Origin: Bacillota bacterium
GTDB lineage: Bacteria > Bacillota > Clostridia > Oscillospirales > Acutalibacteraceae
DNA length: 64,000 nucleotides
Direction of reading: 5' to 3'
Assembly (NCBI GenBank): GCA_023390175.1
Contig: JAEWDK010000024.1
Location: 434,001-498,000, forward strand
Below are positions 17,567-26,419 of this stretch, piece after piece. Made by a program: the position numbers and the translations under genes. Position 1 is the first letter of the stretch, and each line of letters starts with the position of its first letter. The notes under the pieces were generated by a model that saw only the letters and a list, made by a program, of their open reading frames with translations, searched no databases and had not been told where the DNA came from.

Positions 17567-17878
17567 GTGCAGGATTTAATCAAACAGATTGTGGACATGG
17601 ACCGTAAGGCCAAGGAAATTACAGACGCCGCTCAAATTGAAAAAATCAGCTCTGAAAAAGAAGTTGTTGCGAAGCGCGAGCAAATTCGAAACGACTACCT
17701 TGAAAGAGCAAGAAAACGGATTGCCATAAACGAACCGAACGAGCGCGCTGCTGCGGAGACCGGCTGGGAAGAAAAGAAAAAGAAATACGATGAAATTTCA
17801 CAAAAGCTTGATGAGCTATACAAAGCAAAGGGTGACGAATGGGTCAGCGCGATCGTCGCAAGAGTTACAGGGGAGTGA
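17567..17878 (+). CDS. V-type ATPase peripheral-stalk subunit (H/G-like)
   Basis: A 103-residue charged, helical protein with a heptad-like middle (AQIEKISSEKEVVAKREQIR) typical of the small stalk subunit that pairs with subunit E (NtpF/AtpH). Being first in a V-ATPase operon is the usual place. GTG start at 17567 after AAGGAGG. Sequence conservation of this subunit is low, so the name rests on size, coiled-coil character and position. Confidence 0.75.
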   Translation: MQDLIKQIVDMDRKAKEITDAAQIEKISSEKEVVAKREQIRNDYLERARKRIAINEPNERAAAETGWEEKKKKYDEISQKLDELYKAKGDEWVSAIVARVTGE

Positions 17879-17883
17879 TGCAA

Positions 17884-18942
17884 ATGCTTTCCACCCTAGC
17901 TTCCAATGCAATATTATCAAAAGCACGCGCCATGTACGGCAGACGGCTGACCGAAGAAAACTATAAAGACCTTTTGGCCTGTCAAAGCGTAAGCGAAGTT
18001 GCATCATACCTGAAAAATAAAACGGCTTACAGGAATGCGCTTGCAGGCATTAATGAAAATGCGATTCACCGCGGCCAGCTTGAAGCCAAGCTGAAACAAA
18101 AGCTGTTTGAGGATTACGCTTCGCTTTGCAGATACGAGCTGTCCGTCGGGGAGCATTTCTCCCGGTACCTTATCATGCGCAGCGAAATCGAACAGATTCT
18201 GCACAGCATTATCCTGCTGGAAGCCGGCAAGCCGGAGGAATACATTTTCACAATGCCGATGTATCTGAACCGCCACACGCGAATTGATCTGGATGCTTTG
18301 AGCGAGATAAAAAGCTTTGACGATCTTCTTGATGCGTTAAGCCATACGCCGTACCGTGCGCTGCTGGAATCGTTCAAACCGGTCAAAGGGATTCCCGTGA
18401 ATTATACAGGAATTGAAAACGCCCTTATTAGCTATCTTTTTTCGGATATATTTGACATCATCAAAAAATATACGCGTGGGGAAACCGCAAAACAGCTCAA
18501 TGAAATTTTTAACTCCTATGTGGATCTCATCAATTACACGCGTATCATCCGGTTGAAAATTTCATACAAAGAAGGGCCGGACTTTATACGCAGTTCGCTT
18601 CTTCCTTTCGGCAGCATCAGCCCGCGCCTGTTAAATGAAATGATTGAGGCGCAGACAGAGGAACAAGTTACCACTGTAATGAAAAAAACATCGATTGGGA
18701 AGCACTTCCTCAAAATCGATCATACGTATCTTGATGAAATTCCAAACCGTGTTAAATATATCACCAGCCGCCATGATATCCGGTTTTCCACCCATCCTTC
18801 GGTCGTTATGATGTCGTACACCTTTCTCACCCAATGTGAGCTTACGGATATCATTACCATTGTTGAGGGCGTCCGGTATAAACTTGCCCCGGAAGAAATT
18901 GCAAAATTACTCATTATTTTCAATTATAAGAGAAAGGAGTAA
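17884..18942 (+). CDS. V-type ATPase subunit C (NtpC/d-like)
   Basis: Funnel-shaped subunit that sits on the proteolipid ring and connects it to the central shaft. 352 residues; the opening SNAILSKARAMYGRRL and the end YKLAPEEIAKLLIIFNYKRKE fit the family. The ATG at 17884 is nine bases past GGGGAG; one at 17878 overlaps the previous stop but is too near the ribosome site. Third-party evidence is the strict gene order C-I-K-F-E-A-B-D. Confidence 0.9.
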   Translation: MLSTLASNAILSKARAMYGRRLTEENYKDLLACQSVSEVASYLKNKTAYRNALAGINENAIHRGQLEAKLKQKLFEDYASLCRYELSVGEHFSRYLIMRSEIEQILHSIILLEAGKPEEYIFTMPMYLNRHTRIDLDALSEIKSFDDLLDALSHTPYRALLESFKPVKGIPVNYTGIENALISYLFSDIFDIIKKYTRGETAKQLNEIFNSYVDLINYTRIIRLKISYKEGPDFIRSSLLPFGSISPRLLNEMIEAQTEEQVTTVMKKTSIGKHFLKIDHTYLDEIPNRVKYITSRHDIRFSTHPSVVMMSYTFLTQCELTDIITIVEGVRYKLAPEEIAKLLIIFNYKRKE

Positions 18943-18949
18943 TTGACTA

Positions 18950-20896
18950 TTGGCTGTTTTAAAAGTTGACGTAGTTAGTATTATAGGAAGAATGGCCGAC
19001 TTGGATCAGGTAACGGCACTGTGCGGAAGATCCTGCGTATTTCATCCTGACAATGCGCTGTCTTTTTACTCCGACACATCTGAATTTTCTCCTTTAAATG
19101 AAGAAAATCCTTATTCGGAATCTTTGCAGCAATTGACTGAGGCGCTGGCCGGCTCGAAAAAAAAGCTGGAGCTTTTGAGCCCCGACGAGATGGCAAACAT
19201 CGACATGAGCCCTGAAGAACTGCGCTCCTATGTAGCCTCTGTTTCCTCAACCTTTCATGATCTGCAAAATGACCGTGCCGACGCGCAGGAGAAAGTTCAA
19301 ACCTACACCCGCGAGATTGAGGAATTCAGCCACTTTGTCGGCCTGGACCTTAATCTTGACCAAATCCACGCCTGCGAATACATAAAGGTTCGCTTTGGCT
19401 CGTTACCGAAAGAAAGCTACGAAAAATTAAAATCCTACAATCAAAACCCATACATCGTGTTTTTCCCATCCACCAGCAACGAAACGAGTTACTGGGGCGT
19501 GTATTTTTCCCCGATTGATATGGTAAGCGAAGTAGACCGTATCTTTTCGAGTCTTTATTTTGAAAGGACACGCCTTGCCGAGATGAACGGCACGCCGGAA
19601 ACTGCCCTGGAGCTGCTGCGAATTAAGCGTGACATCGAACTTCAGCGCATCCTCAAAGCAGATGCAAAATTCGAGGAGCTTTGGAAAAGTGAAAAACTGA
19701 TATACCAAAAAATTTACTCCTGGCTGACCGAGCAATCTGTTTATTTTAACATTCGGCGCTACGCAGCAAGGTACAACGGCAGCTTTATTCTTACCGGATG
19801 GATTCCAAAGGAAAAAGAAAGTTACTTTAAGACCGAACTGGACCGAATGGATTCCATTGAATATACCTTTGAAGGGGCAGAGGAAGAGCTGTCCCACTCC
19901 CCGCCGGTAAAGCTGAAAAACAAAAAACTGTTTTCACCGTTTGAATTCTTTGTTGACATGTACGGCCTTCCGTCTTACGACGAGGTTGACCCTACCCCAT
20001 TTGTCGCCGTCACCTATCTGCTGCTGTTCGGCATTATGTTCGGCGATCTTGGTCAGGGGCTGGCTGTTTCCGTGATCGGCTGGCTTATGTGGAACAAAAA
20101 GAAGATGAAGCTGGGCAAAATTCTGATTCCCTGCGGAATTTCATCCGCGGTGTTCGGCATGATTTTCGGCTCGGTATTCGGATATGAAAACGCACTCGAT
20201 CCGTTTTATAAGCTTGTCTTTGGCCTGGACGAAAAACCCGTTGAAGTAATGAAACCGGCCACCACAAACATGATCATCTATTCCGCCGTGGGAATCGGCG
20301 TTACGCTTGTCCTGATTGCGATGCTGATTAATATCTACTCCTCGCTGAAGCGCAGGCATTACGAAAACGCCCTGTTCGGGCCTAACGGCTTGGCTGGCTT
20401 TGTGTTCTACGGTTCCCTTGTCGTCGGCTTCGGCGGTCAGCTTATTTTTGGCTGGCAGCTAGTCAACACAGCTTATGTACTCTGCTTCATCATCCTTCCC
20501 CTGCTGGTTATTATGTTCCGTGAGGTTCTTGGCGGGCTGGTTGAACACCGCCCCGACTGGAAGCCGGAAAGCTGGGGGGGCTACGTGGTACAGGAATTCT
20601 TTGAAGTTTTTGAATTTTTGCTGAGTTATGCGAGCAATACCATTTCCTTCCTTCGTGTCGGTGCGTTCGTACTGGTGCACGCAGGTATGATGATGGTTGT
20701 ATTCACACTTGCAAACATGTCCAGCGGCGTTGGTTACATTTTAGTTGTTGTCTTAGGCAACACATTTGTAATGGGCCTTGAAGGGCTGCTTGTTGGAATT
20801 CAGGTGTTAAGGCTTGAATTCTACGAGATGTTCAGCCGGTTCTTTGACGGCAACGGCCGTCCGTTCAATCCTGTTGTTGTTCGCGCCGAGCAGTAA
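18950..20896 (+). CDS. V-type ATPase subunit I (a-subunit)
   Basis: Membrane stator with the ion half-channels. 648 residues: a soluble N-terminal half with long helices (residues 60-330), then about seven membrane segments from FVAVTYLLLFGIMFGDLGQGLAV on. The essential membrane arginine should be in TISFLRVGAFVLVHAG near residue 570. The TTG start at 18950 follows AAAGGAGT. Length is typical for the bacterial subunit. It lies seven bases after subunit C. Confidence 0.93.
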   Translation: MAVLKVDVVSIIGRMADLDQVTALCGRSCVFHPDNALSFYSDTSEFSPLNEENPYSESLQQLTEALAGSKKKLELLSPDEMANIDMSPEELRSYVASVSSTFHDLQNDRADAQEKVQTYTREIEEFSHFVGLDLNLDQIHACEYIKVRFGSLPKESYEKLKSYNQNPYIVFFPSTSNETSYWGVYFSPIDMVSEVDRIFSSLYFERTRLAEMNGTPETALELLRIKRDIELQRILKADAKFEELWKSEKLIYQKIYSWLTEQSVYFNIRRYAARYNGSFILTGWIPKEKESYFKTELDRMDSIEYTFEGAEEELSHSPPVKLKNKKLFSPFEFFVDMYGLPSYDEVDPTPFVAVTYLLLFGIMFGDLGQGLAVSVIGWLMWNKKKMKLGKILIPCGISSAVFGMIFGSVFGYENALDPFYKLVFGLDEKPVEVMKPATTNMIIYSAVGIGVTLVLIAMLINIYSSLKRRHYENALFGPNGLAGFVFYGSLVVGFGGQLIFGWQLVNTAYVLCFIILPLLVIMFREVLGGLVEHRPDWKPESWGGYVVQEFFEVFEFLLSYASNTISFLRVGAFVLVHAGMMMVVFTLANMSSGVGYILVVVLGNTFVMGLEGLLVGIQVLRLEFYEMFSRFFDGNGRPFNPVVVRAEQ

Positions 20897-20947
20897 TGTT
20901 CGCGCATATAACTTAATAATTTTGTTAATTTGTTGGAGGTTAATGTT

Positions 20948-21403
20948 ATGAATTCAGTATTATTTTGCTTGCCCATCGCGTTCCTGGTAGTTTCCGTGGT
21001 TATGTCCATTCGGGCCGTAAAAAACGGTAAAAAGACACGCAGTGCAGTCGCAACACAGCTTTTGGCGTTCATGGCGGTCTGTGTCATAACCTTTGCAATT
21101 CCGGTGGTCGCTTCCGCTACCACAACGGCTAATGCAGCCACAGCGCAAACGACCACTTCCGAAACAGCCGCATCAGCAGCCACAGCCTCCTCAAAAGGCC
21201 TGGGCATGATTGCAGCCGCTCTTGCAGTCGGCATTGCCGGTATCGGCGGCGGTATTGCTGTTGCCGCAGCAGCCCCTGCGGCAATCGGAGCGACAAGCGA
21301 AGATCCGAAGGCATTCGGTAAAGCGATTATCTTCGTTGCTCTTGGCGAAGGTATTGCACTGTACGGCTTGCTGATTTCAATCCTGATTCTTCAAAAGATA
21401 TAG
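20948..21403 (+). CDS. V-type ATPase subunit K (proteolipid)
   Basis: Ring-forming ion carrier of 151 residues. The C-terminal hairpin carries the Gly-rich helix IAGIGGGIAVAAAAPAAIGATSEDP and the carboxylate glutamate in VALGEGIALYGLL. The N-terminal half is a different hydrophobic hairpin joined by a basic loop (RAVKNGKKTR) and followed by a Thr/Ala-rich linker at about residues 58-80, with no second carboxylate. GGAGG precedes the ATG at 20948. Whether it carries protons or sodium cannot be decided by eye. Confidence 0.93.
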   Translation: MNSVLFCLPIAFLVVSVVMSIRAVKNGKKTRSAVATQLLAFMAVCVITFAIPVVASATTTANAATAQTTTSETAASAATASSKGLGMIAAALAVGIAGIGGGIAVAAAAPAAIGATSEDPKAFGKAIIFVALGEGIALYGLLISILILQKI

Positions 21404-21421
21404 CGGAAAGCAGGTGCACCG

Positions 21422-21730
21422 ATGCGCTTTTATCTAATCAGCGATAATGTGGATACTCAGGTTGGCATGCGGCTGGCTGGCATTGACGGCGTTGTGGTTC
21501 ACGAAGCCGCCGAAGTAAAAAAGACCCTGACGGATGTAATGGCAATGGAAGACGTGGCCGTTATTTTAATTACGGAAACGCTTCGCACCCTTTGTTCCGA
21601 TACGGTGTATCAATTAAAGCTCAGCCAAAAGCGGCCGCTTATTGTTGAAATTCCGGACAGACATGGCAACGGCCGCACCAAGGACTCCATTACCCGTTAT
21701 GTCCGCGAGGCAATCGGGGTCAAAATTTAG
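21422..21730 (+). CDS. V-type ATPase subunit F
   Basis: Small rotor subunit of 102 residues bound to the central shaft; it opens MRFYLISDNVDTQVGMRLAGIDG and has VAVILITETL and RPLIVEIPDRHG, standard family blocks. GCAGGTG lies before the ATG. Nineteen bases after K and 29 before E. Confidence 0.93.
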   Translation: MRFYLISDNVDTQVGMRLAGIDGVVVHEAAEVKKTLTDVMAMEDVAVILITETLRTLCSDTVYQLKLSQKRPLIVEIPDRHGNGRTKDSITRYVREAIGVKI

Positions 21731-21759
21731 GCCGCTTGTTAAGGCGGATCGGGGGTTAC

Positions 21760-22359
21760 ATGATGGCTTCTAACGAAGAAAAGATGAATAAATTCTATCT
21801 TGCCATAAATCATTATGCCGAGGAACAGCGCAAAAAAATCGAGCAGGAAGTAACTGATTTTAAACGCAAAGAGCTTGATGAAGCTGAAGTTGACGCTTTA
21901 ACCGAAGCGTACAGGCTGATTCAAAAGGAAATGGCAGAAATGCGCAACGGGATTTCCCGTGAAATGGCGCAGCGAGAAATGAGCAGCCGCAGGGAGCTGC
22001 TGGAAAAAAGAAAGAAAATATCCGACGATGTTTTTGCACGCGCGACAAAACAGCTTTTCGACTTTACTCAAAAAAGCGAGTATGCCGCCCTGCTTCAAAA
22101 ATTCGCAGGACAGCTGCCGGGCAAGTTTCATAATTCCGACACAGTAATCTGCATAAAAAAAGATGACGAAAAGTTTAAAGACCAGATTAAAGACGCCTTC
22201 GGCGAAGACTGTACCTTTAAAGTCGATGCCGGAATTCATATCGGCGGAATTCGCGCCTACAACTCTGAAATGGGTATCATGGCCGACGAAACGCTGGACT
22301 CCCTGCTGGAAGACCAGCGCGCGTGGTTTGAAGAAAATTCAGGAATGGCTGTGGTCTGA
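21760..22359 (+). CDS. V-type ATPase subunit E (peripheral stalk)
   Basis: 199 residues: a long N-terminal charged helix (residues 1-110, rich in Lys/Glu/Arg) that forms the stalk coiled coil, and a small C-terminal domain (CTFKVDAGIHIGGIRAYNSEMGI) that docks on the catalytic head. Two adjacent ATGs (21760, 21763) follow a GGGGG site; either may be used. Confidence 0.9.
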   Translation: MMASNEEKMNKFYLAINHYAEEQRKKIEQEVTDFKRKELDEAEVDALTEAYRLIQKEMAEMRNGISREMAQREMSSRRELLEKRKKISDDVFARATKQLFDFTQKSEYAALLQKFAGQLPGKFHNSDTVICIKKDDEKFKDQIKDAFGEDCTFKVDAGIHIGGIRAYNSEMGIMADETLDSLLEDQRAWFEENSGMAVV

Positions 22360-22393
22360 GCCTGTACCTATTGTTTTATCGGAGATGAATTAG

Positions 22394-24154
22394 ATGGAAA
22401 ATGAGAATGTGATATACGGCATTAACGGCCCTGTTGTTACCGTAAAGGGCACACGCAGCTTCTCCATGATGGAGATGGTGTATGTAGGGAACGAGCATCT
22501 TGTCGGTGAAATCATCGGAATTACAGACAAGCTGACAACCATTCAGGTTTATGAGGAAACAACCGGGCTGAATCCGGGTGAGCCGGTCTTTGGAACCGGC
22601 AGCCCGATGAATGTTACGCTGGGCCCCGGCATCATCGACAATATTTTCGACGGAATCGAACGTCCGTTAAAAGGAATTGCGGAAAAATCCGGCGCGTTTA
22701 TTTCGCGCGGCAGCAGTGTTTCCGCTTTGGATGAAAACAAGCTTTGGGACGTAACCGTGACCGCAAAGGTCGGGGATACGTTAAAAGGCGGCGATATTTA
22801 TGCCGAATGCCCGGAAACAACCATTATTAAGCACAAATGCATGATTCCCCCAAGGCTTTCCGGAGTGGTTACGAAAGTAAACAGCAACGGGCAGTACAAG
22901 GCAAACGATACCGTTTTGGAATTAACGGACGAAAAGGGCGAGGTGCATAAGCTGACCCTGTGCCAGAAGTGGCCGATCCGTACCCCGCGCCCGGTGGCGG
23001 AGCGTTTGCAGACCAAGGTTCCGCTCATTACCGGCCAACGGATTATTGACACCCTCTTCCCTATTTCAAAGGGCGGTACCGCGGCGATTCCGGGCGGATT
23101 CGGCACGGGAAAAACGATGACGCAGCACCAGCTTGCAAAGTGGTGTGACGCTGACATTATCGTTTACGTCGGCTGCGGCGAACGCGGCAATGAAATGAGC
23201 CAGGTACTGGATGAGTTTTCCGAGCTAATCGACCCAAAATCCGGCAGGCCGATGACCGACCGTACCGTGCTGATTGCAAACACCAGCAATATGCCTGTTG
23301 CGGCGCGTGAGGCGTCCATTTACACCGGGATTACGCTTGCTGAGTATTATCGCGACATGGGCTACCATGTGGCAATCATGGCGGACTCCACTTCCCGCTG
23401 GGCGGAAGCTCTTCGTGAGATTTCGGGCCGTTTGGAAGAAATGCCGGCCGAGGAAGGCTTCCCGGCCTACCTGCCGAGCCGCCTTTCCGAGTTCTATGAG
23501 CGTGCCGGCATGGTGAACAACCTGAATGGCAGCAACGGTTCCATTACAATTATCGGCGCCGTTTCCCCGCAGGGCTCTGATTTTTCCGAGCCTGTTACTC
23601 AAAATACAAAGCGGTTTACACGCTGCTTCTGGGCTTTGGATAAAGCTTTGGCTTACGCCAGACATTATCCGGCCATTAACTGGACACAAAGCTACAGTGA
23701 GTATTTTATTGACCTTGACCCATGGTTTGCCGAGCACATAGGTGAAGACTTTGTAAAATACCGCAAAAAAATCAACCGTATTTTGCAGGAAGAAAACAAG
23801 CTGATGGAAATCGTAAAGCTGATCGGTTCGGACGTTCTGCCGGACGATCAAAAGCTGGTAATAGAAACCGCCCGCGTCATCCGCGTCGGCTTCCTGCAGC
23901 AAAACGCGTTCCATGCAGACGATACGTTTGTCCCCCTTGAAAAGCAAAAGCTGATGATGAAAGTAATTCTGCATCTTTATGAAAAATCAAAGCAGATGAT
24001 AGCGGCGAGTATTCCGATTTCCGGAATTTTGGAATCCGGCCTGTTCGACAAACTTGTAAAGATGAAATATGATATTCCGAACAACAAGCTGGAAATGTTT
24101 GACGATTATATTGCGGAAATTGACAAAACGCTTGCGGGCATAATGGCTGCCTGA
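22394..24154 (+). CDS. V-type ATPase catalytic subunit A
   Basis: The nucleotide-hydrolysing subunit, 586 residues. It has the Walker A GGFGTGKT near residue 235 and, ahead of it, the non-homologous insert typical of A subunits (residues 110-190, PETTIIKHKCMIPPRLSG). Walker B and the arginine region are in VAIMADSTSRWAEALREISGRL. Complete and of normal length; the start follows GGAGATG. With B it forms the A3B3 head. Confidence 0.97.
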   Translation: MENENVIYGINGPVVTVKGTRSFSMMEMVYVGNEHLVGEIIGITDKLTTIQVYEETTGLNPGEPVFGTGSPMNVTLGPGIIDNIFDGIERPLKGIAEKSGAFISRGSSVSALDENKLWDVTVTAKVGDTLKGGDIYAECPETTIIKHKCMIPPRLSGVVTKVNSNGQYKANDTVLELTDEKGEVHKLTLCQKWPIRTPRPVAERLQTKVPLITGQRIIDTLFPISKGGTAAIPGGFGTGKTMTQHQLAKWCDADIIVYVGCGERGNEMSQVLDEFSELIDPKSGRPMTDRTVLIANTSNMPVAAREASIYTGITLAEYYRDMGYHVAIMADSTSRWAEALREISGRLEEMPAEEGFPAYLPSRLSEFYERAGMVNNLNGSNGSITIIGAVSPQGSDFSEPVTQNTKRFTRCFWALDKALAYARHYPAINWTQSYSEYFIDLDPWFAEHIGEDFVKYRKKINRILQEENKLMEIVKLIGSDVLPDDQKLVIETARVIRVGFLQQNAFHADDTFVPLEKQKLMMKVILHLYEKSKQMIAASIPISGILESGLFDKLVKMKYDIPNNKLEMFDDYIAEIDKTLAGIMAA

Positions 24155-24190
24155 GAAACAAATAATTTTACCTAAGAAGGTGGTTACACC

Positions 24191-25612
24191 ATGATTCTTG
24201 ATTATATTGGCGTGAAAGAAATCAATGGCTCTTTGATTGTTTTGGACGATGTTGAAAACGCTTCATTTGAAGAGGTTGTCGATATCCGGATGGATGACGG
24301 AACCATGCGCCAGGGCAGAATTGTGCAGATGGAGGGCAACCGCATTGTCATTCAGGTTTTTGAAGGCACACGCGGTATTTCCCTTGACAACACGCGCACA
24401 AGGCTGTTGGGGCATCCAATGGAAATGCCTCTCTCCCCTGAAATTCTCGGCCGTGTTTTCGACGGCGCGGGCCGTCCGATTGACGGACTGGGCAATATTT
24501 TTCCTCAAAAGCGTGCCAATATTAACGGCACCCCAATCAACCCGGTATCCAGAATATACCCGAAAAACTATATTAATACCGGAATTTCGACCATCGATAC
24601 GCTGATGACGCTGATCCGCGGTCAAAAGCTCCCGATTTTCTCCGGTTCCGGCATGAAGCACAATGAGCTTGCGGTGCAGATTGCAAGGCAGTCCAAGATC
24701 AGCGACGACAACGGTGATAATTTCGCAATTGTTTTTGCCGCCATGGGCGTAAAAAACGACGTTGCCGAATACTTCCGCCGTTCGTTCGATGAATCCGGCG
24801 TACTGCAAAAGGTCGTTATGTTCCTGAACCTTTCCAACGACCCGATTATTGAAAGAATTTTAACGCCGCGCTGCGCTTTAACTGTAGCTGAATACCTTGC
24901 GTTTGAACTCGGCATGCATATTCTTGTGATTATGACGGATATGACTTCTTATGCGGAAGCATTGCGTGAATTCAGTTCCTCCAAGGGTGAAATTCCGGGC
25001 AGAAAAGGGTTCCCGGGTTATTTGTATTCCGATTTGGCTTCCCTGTATGAGCGCGCAGGTATGGTAAAAGGCAAAAATGGCTCCGTAACGCAGATTCCGA
25101 TTCTGACGATGCCGAATGATGACGTTACCCACCCTGTGCCCGATTTGACCGGTTATATTACCGAGGGGCAGATTGTGCTTGACCGTTCACTGGACAGCGC
25201 CGGCACATACCCGCCGGTCGCGGTGCTGCCGTCCCTTTCCCGTTTGATGAAAGACGGTATCGGCGAAGGTTACACACGTGAGGATCACTCCGCACTTTCC
25301 AACCAGCTGTTTGCCGCTTATGCAAAAGTAATGGACGCGCGTTCGCTGGCTTCGGTTATCGGCGAAGAGGAGCTCTCCCCCACCGATAAAAAATATATTG
25401 AGTTCGGCAAGCACTTTGAAGCGCAATTTGTAAATCAGGGTGCAAATGAAAACCGTACGATTGAGCAAAGCCTTGACTTAGGCTGGAAGCTGCTTTCCAC
25501 CCTTCCGCGCGAAGAGCTGGACCGTGTTGACTCCGCGATTCTTGACAAATACTATGAGAAAGCAAAAGAGCAAAACACAACGGCAGCAGATGAGGAAGCC
25601 CCGCAGCAATAA
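24191..25612 (+). CDS. V-type ATPase regulatory subunit B
   Basis: Non-catalytic partner of A, 473 residues. It lacks a canonical P-loop (IFSGSGMKHNELAVQIARQ stands in its place), as expected for B, and carries MTDMTSYAEALREFSSSKGEIPGRKGFPGYLYSDLASLYERAG in segments recognised across the family. AAGAAGGTGG precedes the ATG. Directly follows A after 36 bases. Confidence 0.97.
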   Translation: MILDYIGVKEINGSLIVLDDVENASFEEVVDIRMDDGTMRQGRIVQMEGNRIVIQVFEGTRGISLDNTRTRLLGHPMEMPLSPEILGRVFDGAGRPIDGLGNIFPQKRANINGTPINPVSRIYPKNYINTGISTIDTLMTLIRGQKLPIFSGSGMKHNELAVQIARQSKISDDNGDNFAIVFAAMGVKNDVAEYFRRSFDESGVLQKVVMFLNLSNDPIIERILTPRCALTVAEYLAFELGMHILVIMTDMTSYAEALREFSSSKGEIPGRKGFPGYLYSDLASLYERAGMVKGKNGSVTQIPILTMPNDDVTHPVPDLTGYITEGQIVLDRSLDSAGTYPPVAVLPSLSRLMKDGIGEGYTREDHSALSNQLFAAYAKVMDARSLASVIGEEELSPTDKKYIEFGKHFEAQFVNQGANENRTIEQSLDLGWKLLSTLPREELDRVDSAILDKYYEKAKEQNTTAADEEAPQQ

Positions 25613-25657
25613 TTTCTGCCCGGCAGAATCACATTATTTTAACCCGAATCGCTGTGG

Positions 25658-25686
25658 TTGAGAAAGTTGTGCAATCCATGTATTTT
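25658..25686 (+). promoter_or_regulatory. Possible internal promoter before subunit D
   Basis: TTGAGA (25658-25663), 17-base spacer, TATTTT (25681-25686) within the unusually long 126-base gap between subunits B and D. Weak -10. Confidence 0.35.
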
Positions 25687-25738
25687 TCTTTCAGGAAACA
25701 GTATTGTGCAGTTTTGCGACCAAAGGAGGTGAGCCACC

Positions 25739-26359
25739 TTGAGTAACCAAATAGTTCCAACCAAGGGCAATTTACTGGCAACGAAAAAATCGCTTGCGCT
25801 TTCACGCACGGGATTTGAGCTGCTTGACCGAAAGCGCAATATATTGATACGGGAAATGATGGCTCTGATTGGCAGAGCCGCAAAAATTCAGGATCAGATA
25901 GACAATACGTATGACCAGGCATATGCGGCGCTGCAGAGAGCCAACATTACACTGGGAATATGTGACGAACTTTCCCGCACCGTACCACTGGACAACAACT
26001 TAAATGTTGCATACCGAAGTGTTATGGGTGTGGAAATTCCCATGGTTTCACTCGACACAGTAAGCATTCCCATTCCATTCGGACTGAACTCAACCAATAT
26101 TATGTTGGATGATGCATACAATAAATTTTCCGAAGTAAAGCGCCTGACTGCCGAGCTGGCCGAAGTGGAAAACAGTGTTTACCGGCTTGCCGACGCAATT
26201 AAAAAGACGCAAAAGCGCGCCAACGCACTGAAGAATATTATGATTCCCCGTTTTGAGTCAACGGTAAAGCTGATTACCGACGCACTTGAAGAAAAGGACA
26301 GAGAAGAATTTTCACGCTTGAAGGTAATTAAGCGCCAAAAGAGCACTCAGGCTCAATAA
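25739..26359 (+). CDS. V-type ATPase subunit D (central shaft)
   Basis: Rotor shaft, 206 residues, two long helices forming an antiparallel coiled coil with a small middle domain. The N-terminus VPTKGNLLATKKSLALSRTGFELLDRKRNIL is the family hallmark. The TTG start follows AAGGAGGTGAG. Last gene of the operon, ended by the strong hairpin at 26358. Confidence 0.95.
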   Translation: MSNQIVPTKGNLLATKKSLALSRTGFELLDRKRNILIREMMALIGRAAKIQDQIDNTYDQAYAALQRANITLGICDELSRTVPLDNNLNVAYRSVMGVEIPMVSLDTVSIPIPFGLNSTNIMLDDAYNKFSEVKRLTAELAEVENSVYRLADAIKKTQKRANALKNIMIPRFESTVKLITDALEEKDREEFSRLKVIKRQKSTQAQ

Positions 26360-26394
26360 AAAAGGATGCATCCGGTTGGATGCATCCTTTTTTA
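26358..26394. terminator. Bidirectional terminator, V-ATPase operon / ackA
   Basis: A-run, 10-bp stem GGATGCATCC with GGTT loop, T-run; symmetric, so it ends the ATPase operon and the converging ackA transcript. Confidence 0.9.
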
Positions 26395-26419
26395 TTGCAG
26401 ATTCAGCAATGAATAAATG

